A DNA stretch of 57,776 nucleotides, taken from positions 1 to 57,776 of the forward strand of contig JAFULM010000031.1 in the NCBI GenBank assembly GCA_017483185.1. Direction: 5' to 3'. Of this stretch, positions 7,166 to 16,100 are shown one piece after another (the first letter of the stretch is position 1; every line of letters begins with the position of its first letter). The notes beneath the pieces are model-generated. The model was given only the letters and a program-made list of their open reading frames with translations. It did not search any database and was not told the origin of the DNA. This stretch comes from Prevotella sp. (GTDB lineage: Bacteria; Bacteroidota; Bacteroidia; Bacteroidales; Bacteroidaceae). The position numbers and the translations under genes are program-made.

Positions 7166-8158
7166 ATGAAAGAAAACATCATTCAGGCAATAGTTGCGGA
7201 GATGCAGCGTGACTTGGACTGCCGACAAATGGCACGGCTTAAAGCTGTGCTTGCATCAGAGTTACATAATGTAGAAATAGTCGAAAAAGAAGATTGTTCC
7301 AAACAACAAGCGCAAGAGAATGAGCATCTTCTAAGCTCGTTTATTTCGGCAAAGAAGATAGAGGGGTGCTCAGAGAAGACATTGGCATATTACCGTAATA
7401 CTATTGAACGATTATTACTTACGCTTTCAGTAGCGATTTGTCATATAACAACATCAGATATTCGAGCCTATCTATCCGATTATCAAGAAGAGCACCAATC
7501 CAGTAAAGTGACTATAGACAATATGAGACGCATCTTTTCCAGTTTCTTTGCATGGCTGGAAGATGAAGATTATATTGCCAAAAGTCCTGTTAGGCGCATC
7601 CACAAGGTTAAGACGGATTCGCTTGTAAAAGAGGTTTTGTCCGATGAACAATTGGAGCAACTTCGAGATAGTTGTACCAACAAACGAGACCTTGCTCTTA
7701 TAGACATCCTTTCTTCCACAGGCATCCGTGTGGGTGAATTGGTTAAGTTGAATCGTGAAGATATTGACTTCCATGAACGCCAATGCGTGGTCTTTGGCAA
7801 GGGTAACAAAGAACGTGTAGTTTACTTCAATGCCCGAACTAAACTACATTTGCAGCAATACCTTGATGAACGCACAGATGACAATCCTGCTTTATTCGTT
7901 TCCCTCCATTTACCTAATACACGCTTAACAATTAGCGGTGTGGAAGTTAGAATCCGGGAATTGGGGAAATCCCTTTCTATGCCAAAGGTTCACCCTCATA
8001 AGTTCCGTCGCACTCTTGCAACAATGGCAATCGACAAAGGTATGCCCATTGAACAGGTGCAACGCCTGCTCGGTCATGTCCGCATAGACACAACTCTGCA
8101 CTATGCTATTGTGAACCAAAACAATGTAAAGTTAGCTCATAAGAAATACTTGGGATAA
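7166..8158 (+). CDS. Tyrosine recombinase (site-specific, hsdS-associated)
   Basis: 330 residues; start at ATG 7166 (MKENIIQAIVAEMQRD). An N-terminal SAM-like core-binding domain (about 52-140) is followed by the catalytic domain (155-325). Catalytic residues are visible: Arg188 in STGIRVGELVKL, Lys in FGKGNKER, His278-Arg281 in HPHKFRRTLA, His304 in LLGHVRIDTT and Tyr313. The family (XerD/integrase type) cuts and rejoins short inverted sites. It lies between the silent hsdS cassettes, 7 to 8 codons' length from site B, and is the obvious enzyme for inversion of the four 14-bp sites. Close relatives accompany phase-variable type I systems in Bacteroides. Confidence 0.92.
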   Translation: MKENIIQAIVAEMQRDLDCRQMARLKAVLASELHNVEIVEKEDCSKQQAQENEHLLSSFISAKKIEGCSEKTLAYYRNTIERLLLTLSVAICHITTSDIRAYLSDYQEEHQSSKVTIDNMRRIFSSFFAWLEDEDYIAKSPVRRIHKVKTDSLVKEVLSDEQLEQLRDSCTNKRDLALIDILSSTGIRVGELVKLNREDIDFHERQCVVFGKGNKERVVYFNARTKLHLQQYLDERTDDNPALFVSLHLPNTRLTISGVEVRIRELGKSLSMPKVHPHKFRRTLATMAIDKGMPIEQVQRLLGHVRIDTTLHYAIVNQNNVKLAHKKYLG

Positions 8159-8168
8159 GTAATTGTGC

Positions 8169-8197
8169 TTGATTCTGCTTGAAAATGTGTAACTTTG
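8169..8197 (+). promoter_or_regulatory. Plus-strand promoter of the hsdS N-terminal half-cassette
   Basis: TTG at 8169-8171, an 18-bp spacer, then TAACTTTG at 8190-8197, a very good Bacteroidales promoter, 13 bp before the first ATG of the cassette. The half-gene therefore appears to have its own promoter rather than being fully silent. Confidence 0.6.
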
Positions 8198-8210
8198 CAT
8201 CTAAAACAGG

Positions 8211-8819
8211 ATGCAAATGGATAAACAGAAACTGGGAGATATTGCCACTGTAGAAATTAGTGGGGTTGACAAGAAAACAAAAGACGGCGAACAAGAAATC
8301 CGGCTTTGCAACTTTGTTGATGTCTATTATAACTGGGCTATAACTACAGCTCAGCATGATGGCTTTATGTTTGCGACTGCCCGTCCCAATGAGATTTCCA
8401 AATTCCAATTAAAGAAAGGTCAAGTAGCTTTAACCAAGGATAGTGAGACCCGTGATGACATTGGTATTCCCACTTATATTGCCGATGATTTTAATGATGT
8501 TATCTTGGGGTACCATTGTGCCCTAATTACTCCAAACAAAGATATTTTAGACGGACGTTACCTAAACGCCCTTCTGCATACTGAATATGCAAAGAAATAT
8601 TTCGCTTGTAATGCTTCTGGAAGCGGGCAACGCTATGCGTTATCCGTTGAAGCACTCAATTCATTCCCAATTCCTATCATTCCATTAAGTGGACAAAAGA
8701 GAATTGGCGAAATATTCTCCGCAATAGACAAGAAAATTGAACTCAATCGTCGGATAAATCAGAATTTACCGATACTTGGCCATTCATCAGGAGAGGCAAA
8801 AGTTCGTTACGTTGCTTAG
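8211..8819 (+). pseudogene. hsdS 5' half-cassette (first target-recognition domain, TRD1b)
   Basis: From ATG 8211 (or 8217) the product carries a first recognition domain (MDKQKLGDIATVEI...). The central helix follows (GQKRIGEIFSAIDKKIELNR, then RINQNL). At that point the 14-bp site C is met, and the frame continues only into the antisense of the expressed hsdS end (PILGHSSGEAKVRYVA) before stopping at 8819. Its 3' 77 bp overlap the 3' end of hsdS on the other strand. Inversion between C and D would join it in frame to a complete second half; inversion between B and C would join it to the silent half at 7103. Confidence 0.8.
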
Positions 8820-10023
8820 TGAGAGCATTGATTTCATCAATGTTATTCTTTATACTATCAAATATGGCATCAACCTTATCATGGAATGCATGTAAAATTC
8901 GCTTTGGCGGATAAACCACTTTTATTGAAGCAAATTCATCTTTACTCATATTGGCAAATACATTGCCAGTTTTGGCTTTTGCATTCTCAAAATATAATTT
9001 TAAAGCAAAGTATACAAATTCTCTATTGTATTCATTCTCAAAAACTACAGAATTAATCTGTTGGTTTGTTTGCGATAATTTTGCGACGAATCCCATAACC
9101 CCTATTGTACCAATGCAAGAAACTAAAAGTGAACCAATCGGTAGGTATTTTTTTGTTTGACTTTCTGCACCTTTTGTGGAAAGGGTACGTTTCGAGTTGA
9201 ATATGAATAAATTGCCTCTTATATCATCTATGGTTATAAAAGGAATATCTCCACCAAAATTATTTTCATCGACACATGACGGAGTTTTGCCAGTTATGAT
9301 ATTATTTTCTACGTCGCCAATAGTCATGCCGCACCATCCTTTCGGAATTTCACACTTTAATTTATCATCCCAAACCATTTCGCCACCACTTGATTTATAC
9401 GGCTTGCCCTCTTCATTGGGAAAATCAAACTGCACAAACCAATAATCATAGAGCTGTTTCGCCATCGCCTCTAAATTCTGATTTATCGCTCGGTTAAGTT
9501 CTATTTTGCGGTCAATGGAACGCAATAACTTGCCGATACGTTTTTGCTCCGCCAATTCGGGAATCCACACTGTGCAATCCTTGATTTTATCAGGTGAAGT
9601 GTGACGAATTTTAGTCTGTTGGGCAGCAACACTTAGCTGTTGCTTAACGAGGGCAGAAGATATGAGATAAAATGCGAAATCCTTATCTAATAAGTCTTCA
9701 TTGCAGATAATCTTTGCTACATCTTGGCTTTGTATGTATTTGCCGCTTTCAGGAATAATGGCAGTCGAACCGAGCAAGCCTATTGCCTGTTCAGTCAAAG
9801 GGGTAATAATATCTCCCTCTTCCATTAAAAACTCAGGCTTGAAGTCTCCGACATAATAAAGATTGTCTTTGGACTTGTTCTCCTTAAAGCAGTTGTTCTG
9901 ATAGTCAAAGTTTCCACAAGTCAGACGAATATACTTGCCCTTAGTGGCATAAAACTCGCCACTGAGACTTGCTCCTCTTGTAACATCAAGGATTTCTCCC
10001 AATTTATATTTCGTCAAAATCAT
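8743..10023 (-). CDS. hsdS: Type I restriction-modification specificity subunit (currently complete copy)
   Basis: 426 residues with the standard plan: TRD1 (about 1-150, MILTKYKLGEILDVTRGA), a central conserved helical region (about 155-205, EQKRIGKLLRSIDRKIEL then AMAKQLYDYWF), TRD2 (about 210-385), and a C-terminal conserved region (TKQRNELLPLLMNGQ). HsdS determines the DNA target for both methylation and cleavage by the HsdM and HsdR subunits. The start overlaps the stop of the 99-residue upstream gene by 4 bp, so translation is coupled. The second half is flanked by inversion sites D (middle) and C (end), so this gene is one of several possible chimeras. Confidence 0.93.
   Translation of the reverse strand: MILTKYKLGEILDVTRGASLSGEFYATKGKYIRLTCGNFDYQNNCFKENKSKDNLYYVGDFKPEFLMEEGDIITPLTEQAIGLLGSTAIIPESGKYIQSQDVAKIICNEDLLDKDFAFYLISSALVKQQLSVAAQQTKIRHTSPDKIKDCTVWIPELAEQKRIGKLLRSIDRKIELNRAINQNLEAMAKQLYDYWFVQFDFPNEEGKPYKSSGGEMVWDDKLKCEIPKGWCGMTIGDVENNIITGKTPSCVDENNFGGDIPFITIDDIRGNLFIFNSKRTLSTKGAESQTKKYLPIGSLLVSCIGTIGVMGFVAKLSQTNQQINSVVFENEYNREFVYFALKLYFENAKAKTGNVFANMSKDEFASIKVVYPPKRILHAFHDKVDAIFDSIKNNIDEINALTKQRNELLPLLMNGQVSVNSDLSDD
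8755..8768 (+). repeat. Inversion site C
   Basis: TAAATCAGAATTTA. On the plus strand it codes for NQNL of the half-cassette; on the minus strand for the VNSDLS end of the expressed hsdS. It has the same orientation as site A, with about 60 bp of identical flank. Confidence 0.75.
9472..9485 (-). repeat. Inversion site D
   Basis: Minus-strand TAAATCAGAATTTA within the INQNLEAM codons between the two recognition domains of the expressed hsdS. Inverted relative to sites A and C. Confidence 0.75.
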
Positions 10024-10319
10024 AATAATCTATTTTGATTTTTTAGATATGATTTGGCTTCATGTTCAAAGCAATTCAAAAAGTATTCTTGTCCATTTTT
10101 TACATCTTCTTTATGCTCTGTAGTCCAATATGGATTTTCTTCAACTTCTTTTTTCATCTTAGCTTTTAGCCATTCGACACCATCGTGCAAGTCTTTTTCT
10201 GATATAGAGTAATGATTGCCTAACATTTCATTTATCGCAAATGTAGACAACTGAAAACCACCATTCGCATTCAATCCCATAGTGGTCATATATTCGGTTA
10301 TTTTATCATAATCTATCAT
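10020..10319 (-). CDS. Small conserved protein inside the type I RM operon
   Basis: 99 residues beginning MIDYDKITEYMTTMGLNANG; soluble, acidic, largely helical by composition, with no signal peptide and no family I recognise. It is 9 bp downstream of the YhcG-like gene and overlaps the hsdS start by 4 bp, so it is tightly embedded in the operon and likely expressed. A role in controlling the RM complex is only inference from location; a passenger gene is equally possible. Confidence 0.65.
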   Translation of the reverse strand: MIDYDKITEYMTTMGLNANGGFQLSTFAINEMLGNHYSISEKDLHDGVEWLKAKMKKEVEENPYWTTEHKEDVKNGQEYFLNCFEHEAKSYLKNQNRLL

Positions 10320-10328
10320 ATTTTTCTT

Positions 10329-11462
10329 TCAACTTTTATCTTTATTGCCCAATTTTGCTTCTATCTCTTCAATCGTTGGTATTGTTCCATCCACCTTTTC
10401 AGGATAAAGTTTTGACAATTCGTATTCAGAGATGCCCAATGGAAGATTACTTCCCTCCAATGCGTATTGCGCAAGTAATGAATCCTTTTGACGACAGATG
10501 AGCAAACCGATTGTAGGATTATCTCTTCCCTCTTTCTTGAGGATATGATTGCATGCAACCACATAACCACTTAACTGCCCCAAGTCTTGAAAATCAAACT
10601 CGCCAATCTTAACCTCAATTACCACATAGCATGATAAATTTATGTTGTAGAAAAGCAAGTCAATAAATTTTTCCTTTTGTCCTATCTGAAGTCGGTATTC
10701 TTTGCCAACGTATGCAAATCCCGTACCGAGTTCCAGCAGGAATTGGGATATGTTGGCGAGCAATGCATCTTTGAGAATTTGCTCATTGTAGGGTTTCGTT
10801 ATTCCTGTAAAGGCAAAATTGTAAGGGTCTTTCGTCAGTTCTTGTGCGAGGTCGCTTGCCTCGTCTGGCAATGTACGTGTGAAGTTTGTCAGGGTCTTGC
10901 CCTCTCGTTCATATAGTCCTGAGTCCATAAAGTTGAGAAGCACATCACGACTCCACCCCTCTTTCATTGTCTTTTTTACATAAAAGAAAGCCTTTTCTGG
11001 TTCAGTTCCATATCTGTCAATCAAATAACGATGGTGTCCCCAAGGTATTGAAAAAAGCATCTCTTTCAATTGTCCCACAGGCTGTGGGACAACTCCAGAA
11101 GAGTCTTCCGCAGATTGTGACGCATTTTCATCCTCTAATTGTCCCACAGCTTGTGGGACAACCTTTAGGTGTTGAGAATAAAGCAAATAGAATTTTTTTG
11201 CATAATAGATGTTGGTACGAGAAAGCCCCGTCGAATTCGGATTCTTGAGTTGTAAATCCACAGAGAGATTCTTAATGACACTCTGTCCCCAACGCTCTTC
11301 AACGTGCATTTCTTCTATGTCTCGACCAAGTTCCCAATAATACTTGAGCAATTCTCGGTTTACTCTTACGGCGGCTTTGATTTGACTTTGCCGATAACGC
11401 ACACTAAGATTTTCTACCCACTGGGTATAGTCCTTGTCTATGATGGTCAATCCTTTACTCAT
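10329..11462 (-). CDS. YhcG/DUF1016-family PDDEXK nuclease-like protein
   Basis: 377 residues. The N-terminal DUF1016 helical domain (about 10-180) includes YYWELGRDIEE and RTNIYYAKKFYLLYSQ. The C-terminal PD-(D/E)XK-like domain (about 225-360) includes LELGTGFAYVGKEYRLQIG, EKFIDLLFYNINLSCYVVIE and VKIGEFDFQDLGQL, whose D, E and K residues fit a nuclease core. Members are frequent in type I RM loci and are thought to be accessory nucleases. The gene overlaps hsdM by 8 bp. Two short in-frame palindromes duplicate the peptide VVPQ(A/P)VGQL around residues 100-132. Confidence 0.85.
   Translation of the reverse strand: MSKGLTIIDKDYTQWVENLSVRYRQSQIKAAVRVNRELLKYYWELGRDIEEMHVEERWGQSVIKNLSVDLQLKNPNSTGLSRTNIYYAKKFYLLYSQHLKVVPQAVGQLEDENASQSAEDSSGVVPQPVGQLKEMLFSIPWGHHRYLIDRYGTEPEKAFFYVKKTMKEGWSRDVLLNFMDSGLYEREGKTLTNFTRTLPDEASDLAQELTKDPYNFAFTGITKPYNEQILKDALLANISQFLLELGTGFAYVGKEYRLQIGQKEKFIDLLFYNINLSCYVVIEVKIGEFDFQDLGQLSGYVVACNHILKKEGRDNPTIGLLICRQKDSLLAQYALEGSNLPLGISEYELSKLYPEKVDGTIPTIEEIEAKLGNKDKS
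11070..11092. repeat. In-frame palindrome 1 in the YhcG-like gene
   Basis: Arms TTGTCCCACAG and CTGTGGGACAA around a single base; encodes VPQPVGQ on the minus strand. Confidence 0.7.
11139..11161. repeat. In-frame palindrome 2 in the YhcG-like gene
   Basis: Arms TTGTCCCACA and TGTGGGACAA with a 3-nt centre; encodes VPQAVGQ. It lies 69 bp from palindrome 1, in the same frame. Confidence 0.7.
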
Positions 11463-13116
11463 TGTCGCCTACATTTACGTTGAATTGCAAAGCATTCAAC
11501 TGTTTCATGATTTCTTCTTCCAACCGATGGCTTTCTGCAAATTGTTCGGAAAGGGTTTGCTTATAGTTAGCCATACGTTGGTTAAACTCCTCCTCGGTAA
11601 TATCTACATAATCAATCTTGATGTCGAAATATTGTCCGGCTGAGAGCGAATATCCTTTTTCCTTAATCTCATCGTAGGTAACGGCTACAGAAAAATCATC
11701 TACGGCCTCCTTGCGTTGGAATGTGCCGACAATCTTTTCTATCTCCTCATCGTTTAGACGTACTTTCTTCAATCCGTTGGCATCCTTGTATTCCTCACCC
11801 AATTTGCTGGCATCAATCAGAATTACCTTATCTGTGGTTGCCGACTTGTCGAAGAATAACACACTTACATTCGTACCCGTATTGGCAAATACATTGCTTG
11901 GCATGGAAACACAGCCATATACAATCTTGTCATCTACTATTTTATGAAGTATCTTGTTCTCAATACCACTTTTAGCTGTGATAAATCCGGTTGGGATAAC
12001 AATCGCACCCTTGCCTGTCTTTTTCAGCGAGTTGATAACATGCTGGATAAAGCAAGTATAGATTGCCATTGATTCTTTTTTCTTAGCAGGCACATTAGGC
12101 ACTCCTGCCCAGAAACGTGCTGGCATGGCAGCTATCTTTTCTCTTGTATCCGAGAAATCCATCTTGAAGGGTGGATTGCTGACAACAAAGTCGAATTGGC
12201 GCAGTTGCTGTCCATCATCGCTCTTATGATAAGGATTGACAAGAGTGTCGCCTTGAATGGCATTGTCAAGCGAAGAGACAAGCCCGTTGAGTAACAGATT
12301 AAGTTTCAACATCTTATTACTGCGTTGAGAAATATCCTGCGAGAAGATGGTACAACGGTCTTCACCAATCTGGTGACTAAGTGCCATAAGAAGAGTACCT
12401 GTTCCTGCTGAGGGGTCATAACATTCCATACTATGAAGGTCAGCATTGTCACCCACCAAAAGGCGGGCCATAATCGTGGCAATAGCATGAGGAGTATAGT
12501 ATTCCGCGTACTTACCACCTCCGGCTGTATTGTAGTCCTTTATCAGGTACTCAAATATACTGGAGAAGAAATCGTAGTTTTGGGCAAATGCCTCTTCAAA
12601 AGAGAAGTTCACAAGCTTGTCCACCAAAGCACGAGCGAATGGCGCACGTTGTGCCGTGTCAGTCACAAACGGTGTTAAAGCCTCAAACAAAGGAATCTTT
12701 GTGTTGGCAGTTGTTTGCGTAGAGAAAATATCCGCATTTTGCTCCGCAATGTCTGTCATCGTGGAATCAAAGATTGTATCGAAATCCCCTTTACTTTGCT
12801 GGTTCCAAAGGTTAGCTATCAGGTGATAAGGCTCAAGCATAGGAACATCGGGCGAAATGACACTTTGGATAAGCATACGCTCATCATCCGAAAGGTTCTC
12901 GTATGCCGTTTCCCATTTCACATCCCCTATCAGTTTCTTGGCAATATCGCTTTTGGCGTTTTTCAACTCATAGCCAAACTTGTCGTTCAAGAATTTATAG
13001 AGAAACACCTGAGTGATTATCTTATATTCGTTGCCATCGTTGCCCATACCGTAAGACTGGCATGTCGCTTTCAGTCCGTCAATAAGCTTTAATGTTTTTT
13101 CTTTTATATCTGACAT
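11455..13116 (-). CDS. hsdM: Type I restriction-modification methyltransferase subunit
   Basis: 553 residues. The N-terminal helical HsdM_N domain (about 5-140) is followed by the N6-adenine methyltransferase domain (about 180-490). The AdoMet motif is DPSAGTGTLL (234-243) and the catalytic motif IV is NPPF (314-317), preceded by GKYAEYYTP. It transfers a methyl group from AdoMet to adenine at the site chosen by HsdS. It lies 12 bp after hsdR and overlaps the YhcG-like gene by 8 bp. Length and motifs are intact. Confidence 0.97.
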   Translation of the reverse strand: MSDIKEKTLKLIDGLKATCQSYGMGNDGNEYKIITQVFLYKFLNDKFGYELKNAKSDIAKKLIGDVKWETAYENLSDDERMLIQSVISPDVPMLEPYHLIANLWNQQSKGDFDTIFDSTMTDIAEQNADIFSTQTTANTKIPLFEALTPFVTDTAQRAPFARALVDKLVNFSFEEAFAQNYDFFSSIFEYLIKDYNTAGGGKYAEYYTPHAIATIMARLLVGDNADLHSMECYDPSAGTGTLLMALSHQIGEDRCTIFSQDISQRSNKMLKLNLLLNGLVSSLDNAIQGDTLVNPYHKSDDGQQLRQFDFVVSNPPFKMDFSDTREKIAAMPARFWAGVPNVPAKKKESMAIYTCFIQHVINSLKKTGKGAIVIPTGFITAKSGIENKILHKIVDDKIVYGCVSMPSNVFANTGTNVSVLFFDKSATTDKVILIDASKLGEEYKDANGLKKVRLNDEEIEKIVGTFQRKEAVDDFSVAVTYDEIKEKGYSLSAGQYFDIKIDYVDITEEEFNQRMANYKQTLSEQFAESHRLEEEIMKQLNALQFNVNVGDNE

Positions 13117-13128
13117 AATTCTTTCTTT

Positions 13129-16100
13129 TTAAGCCATGCCGTATGTGGCATTGTATTGGTTGATATATTGTTGTGAAATTCGTTGCTGGATGAACTTATA
13201 ATCGTCCATTTCCGGTTTTATTTGTGGAAAATGATACAAGCACCCATTGATAAGAGCCATTACCGTGCGCCCGAAGTATGCATCTTTTTTCAAAATATCG
13301 TTACGGTCATATACTTTGGCATCCACATCCTCTTTAATAATATTGAGAATGGCTACAATCTCATCATCAAGGAATGAGAACATCGGCTTCTGCCCTTTCT
13401 TTTCTCTTTGTTTGTTGACCTCACGGATACGCTTGTGTACTCGGGCAAACTTCTCATCCCCTTTATATTTCTTTACCAAAGCATTATTTCGTTTTTGCAA
13501 GTCCTGCAAACGGGTTATGATTTCATCCAAAGCCTGAGTCTCTTCGTTGAACTTGGCTATGCTGTCAATCACAAAGCCATGCTCCCTGAAGCGTTCCATA
13601 AAAGCATCACGCAGCGACATAAATTCAGGATCGTCTTGGTCGAAGTTCTGGGTAAACGAAGCAATGGTGCGTTGCCATTTCTCTTTCAGCTCCGCTCCAC
13701 CCGAAATAAGGCGCATTTCTTCCTGTCCAATTTTAGAGAAGGTGAACTCTATATCCATCATTGCCTCATTGATTAGTGTCTTTGTTTCATCACCGATGCT
13801 AAAAGCTTCCTTTTGGTTGATGATGCCAATACGCCTTTGTACTTCGGAAAGCAACTGAGGCAACTTCGTGATTTCAAGTTTAGCGAATTGTTCCTTCATG
13901 TCCTCATCGCCGAAAGTACGCACGAGGTTTGCCATATTTTTCGCAGATTCCAAAGCCTGTTTTAGGTCAAGCAGAACAGCCTTGTCTTCTTCCGTGGAAA
14001 TCTCCGAAGAAAACTCTTCCGCATTATCGTAGGAATAATCGAAGAGGGTCTGGCGTACTTTTTTCATTTGTGCCACAATCTCGTCCTTGTCCTCAATCAC
14101 TTGAGTGAAAGTGTCTGTGGCATTGCCGTCACCAGTCTCATCCACATCGTTAAAACGATTCAACTCTTGCAGATAAGCCTCGTTTGTTTCTTTGAAGTTA
14201 CGTTTAATGTCGGCAAAGTCAATGACAAATCCGTAACGCATTCCGGGATATGGACGATTTACACGGGTAATGGCTTGAAGTAGATTATGGTCTTTCAGCT
14301 TACGACCGAAATACAAACGCTTCAAACGAGGTGCATCAAAACCAGTCAATAGCATGTTGAAGACAATAAGAATATCCACGATCATATTCTTTTTGAAATC
14401 CTTGACTGTCTGTTTTCTCGTTTCCTTGTCATCTGTGTCGTGGAGAATGATTCCGGCTTTCAGTGGTCTATACTTTGACTTGTAATCCACTTCGGGTTCA
14501 CCTACCACAAACGTCCCGTCAGGGAGCTTAATCTTGATAGGCTTTGGTTGGTATTTCTGCCACTCCTCTTGGAATACATCATAAAGCCGTCTTGCTTGTT
14601 CACTTGTTTCGCAGATGATCATACCGCCTAATGTATCGTCTCCTTGTATCTTACGAAACTCTTTCAAGTCCTTCATGATATAGTGAGCCAGCTCGTTCAC
14701 ATAGCTGGGGTGCTCTATGATTTCCGATTTGCGGATGTCTTTCTTTTGCACCAATGTGTCCAGCTTGTCGTACACGTCCGAAAGTCGCTCTTTGTAGGAT
14801 GTTTCTATATCCTCACGAATGATTTTCAGCGTATAACCGTCTGCAATGGACTTGTCATAATAATAGGTATGCAGGTAAGTGCCGAAGACCTTGCAACTTG
14901 CACGTTCCTCTTTTAACAACGGAGTACCCGTGAGGGCTATCTTTATTGCATCAGTGTCCGCATCAAAAAGGTTGGCAAGAAAACATCCACCAGGTTTATA
15001 GCCACGGTGTGCTTCATCGAGAATGAAGATACGTTGCAGATTTGTAGCATAATCATTGATGCGTACTTTTTCCTTATCCTCTGCAAAGCGTTGTATATTC
15101 ACGACTGTAATTTCAGCTTGACCGCTTGTTCCTTGTTGTGCTTGGTTGCTACGGAACTGCTCCATCAGTTCTGCTCTTGTGTTAGCAGTTGAAACCACCA
15201 GCCCACGGGCTTCAAATTCCTGTGTGGCTTGCTCCAACAAATCAAGGCGGTCAACGATAAAATAGAATTTGGCAACCTTATTCTGTTTGGAATAGAAATC
15301 ATTAAGAATATAAGTCAAGTAATAGGATAAAGCGGTCTTGCCACTACCCTGTGTATGCCAAACTACGCCCGATTTTACCCCCTCGGCAAGTTTCTTACGA
15401 ATAGACAACGATGCAAACAACTGCTGGTAACGCATGATATGCTTTTGGTCGGTAGATTCAATTTTGCCGTCCACTTCTCGCTCCATGCGGACGTAAGCGA
15501 TACCATATCTAATGATATACAATAAGCGTTCTGGCGAACACATGGAAGTCAATATACGGTTGGTGGGCGTATTGAAATCGAGGTTCGTTTGATATTCGGG
15601 ACTGGTATGGATTACCTGACAGTTGTAATCAGACAATATTTTCTTTTCCGCTACCCTGTCAATCTCCTTATATGGATAATCATGATGGTATGGAGCAATT
15701 TTCTGGCCGCTTGGGTTTTCCTCACGGAAGCAATTGAATGGAGAATAAGTGCGTGCGCCTGTACAATAGAAAGCCCCTTGTATGGGTACGATACCACCCA
15801 ACGCATCATATTCCATATTATTACTGAAAATCATCAGTTGGGTTATATTGATGAAGCGACGGAACTTCTTATTCGGGAAACGCTCTTTGTTCATCCGTGC
15901 GCTTTCTGCCAGCATACCACCATGATTATTTGGTTTCTTTACTTCTACAAAGCAAAGAGGCAGACCGTTTACAAACAGGGTAATGTCTGGTCGGAACTCG
16001 TCTTGACCGTTCTTGCAAGTAAACTCTGCTGTAAAATGGAAGGTATTGTTTCCGATATTGTCAAAGTCTATCAGTTTTACAGGAGATACGGCTTTAAGGC

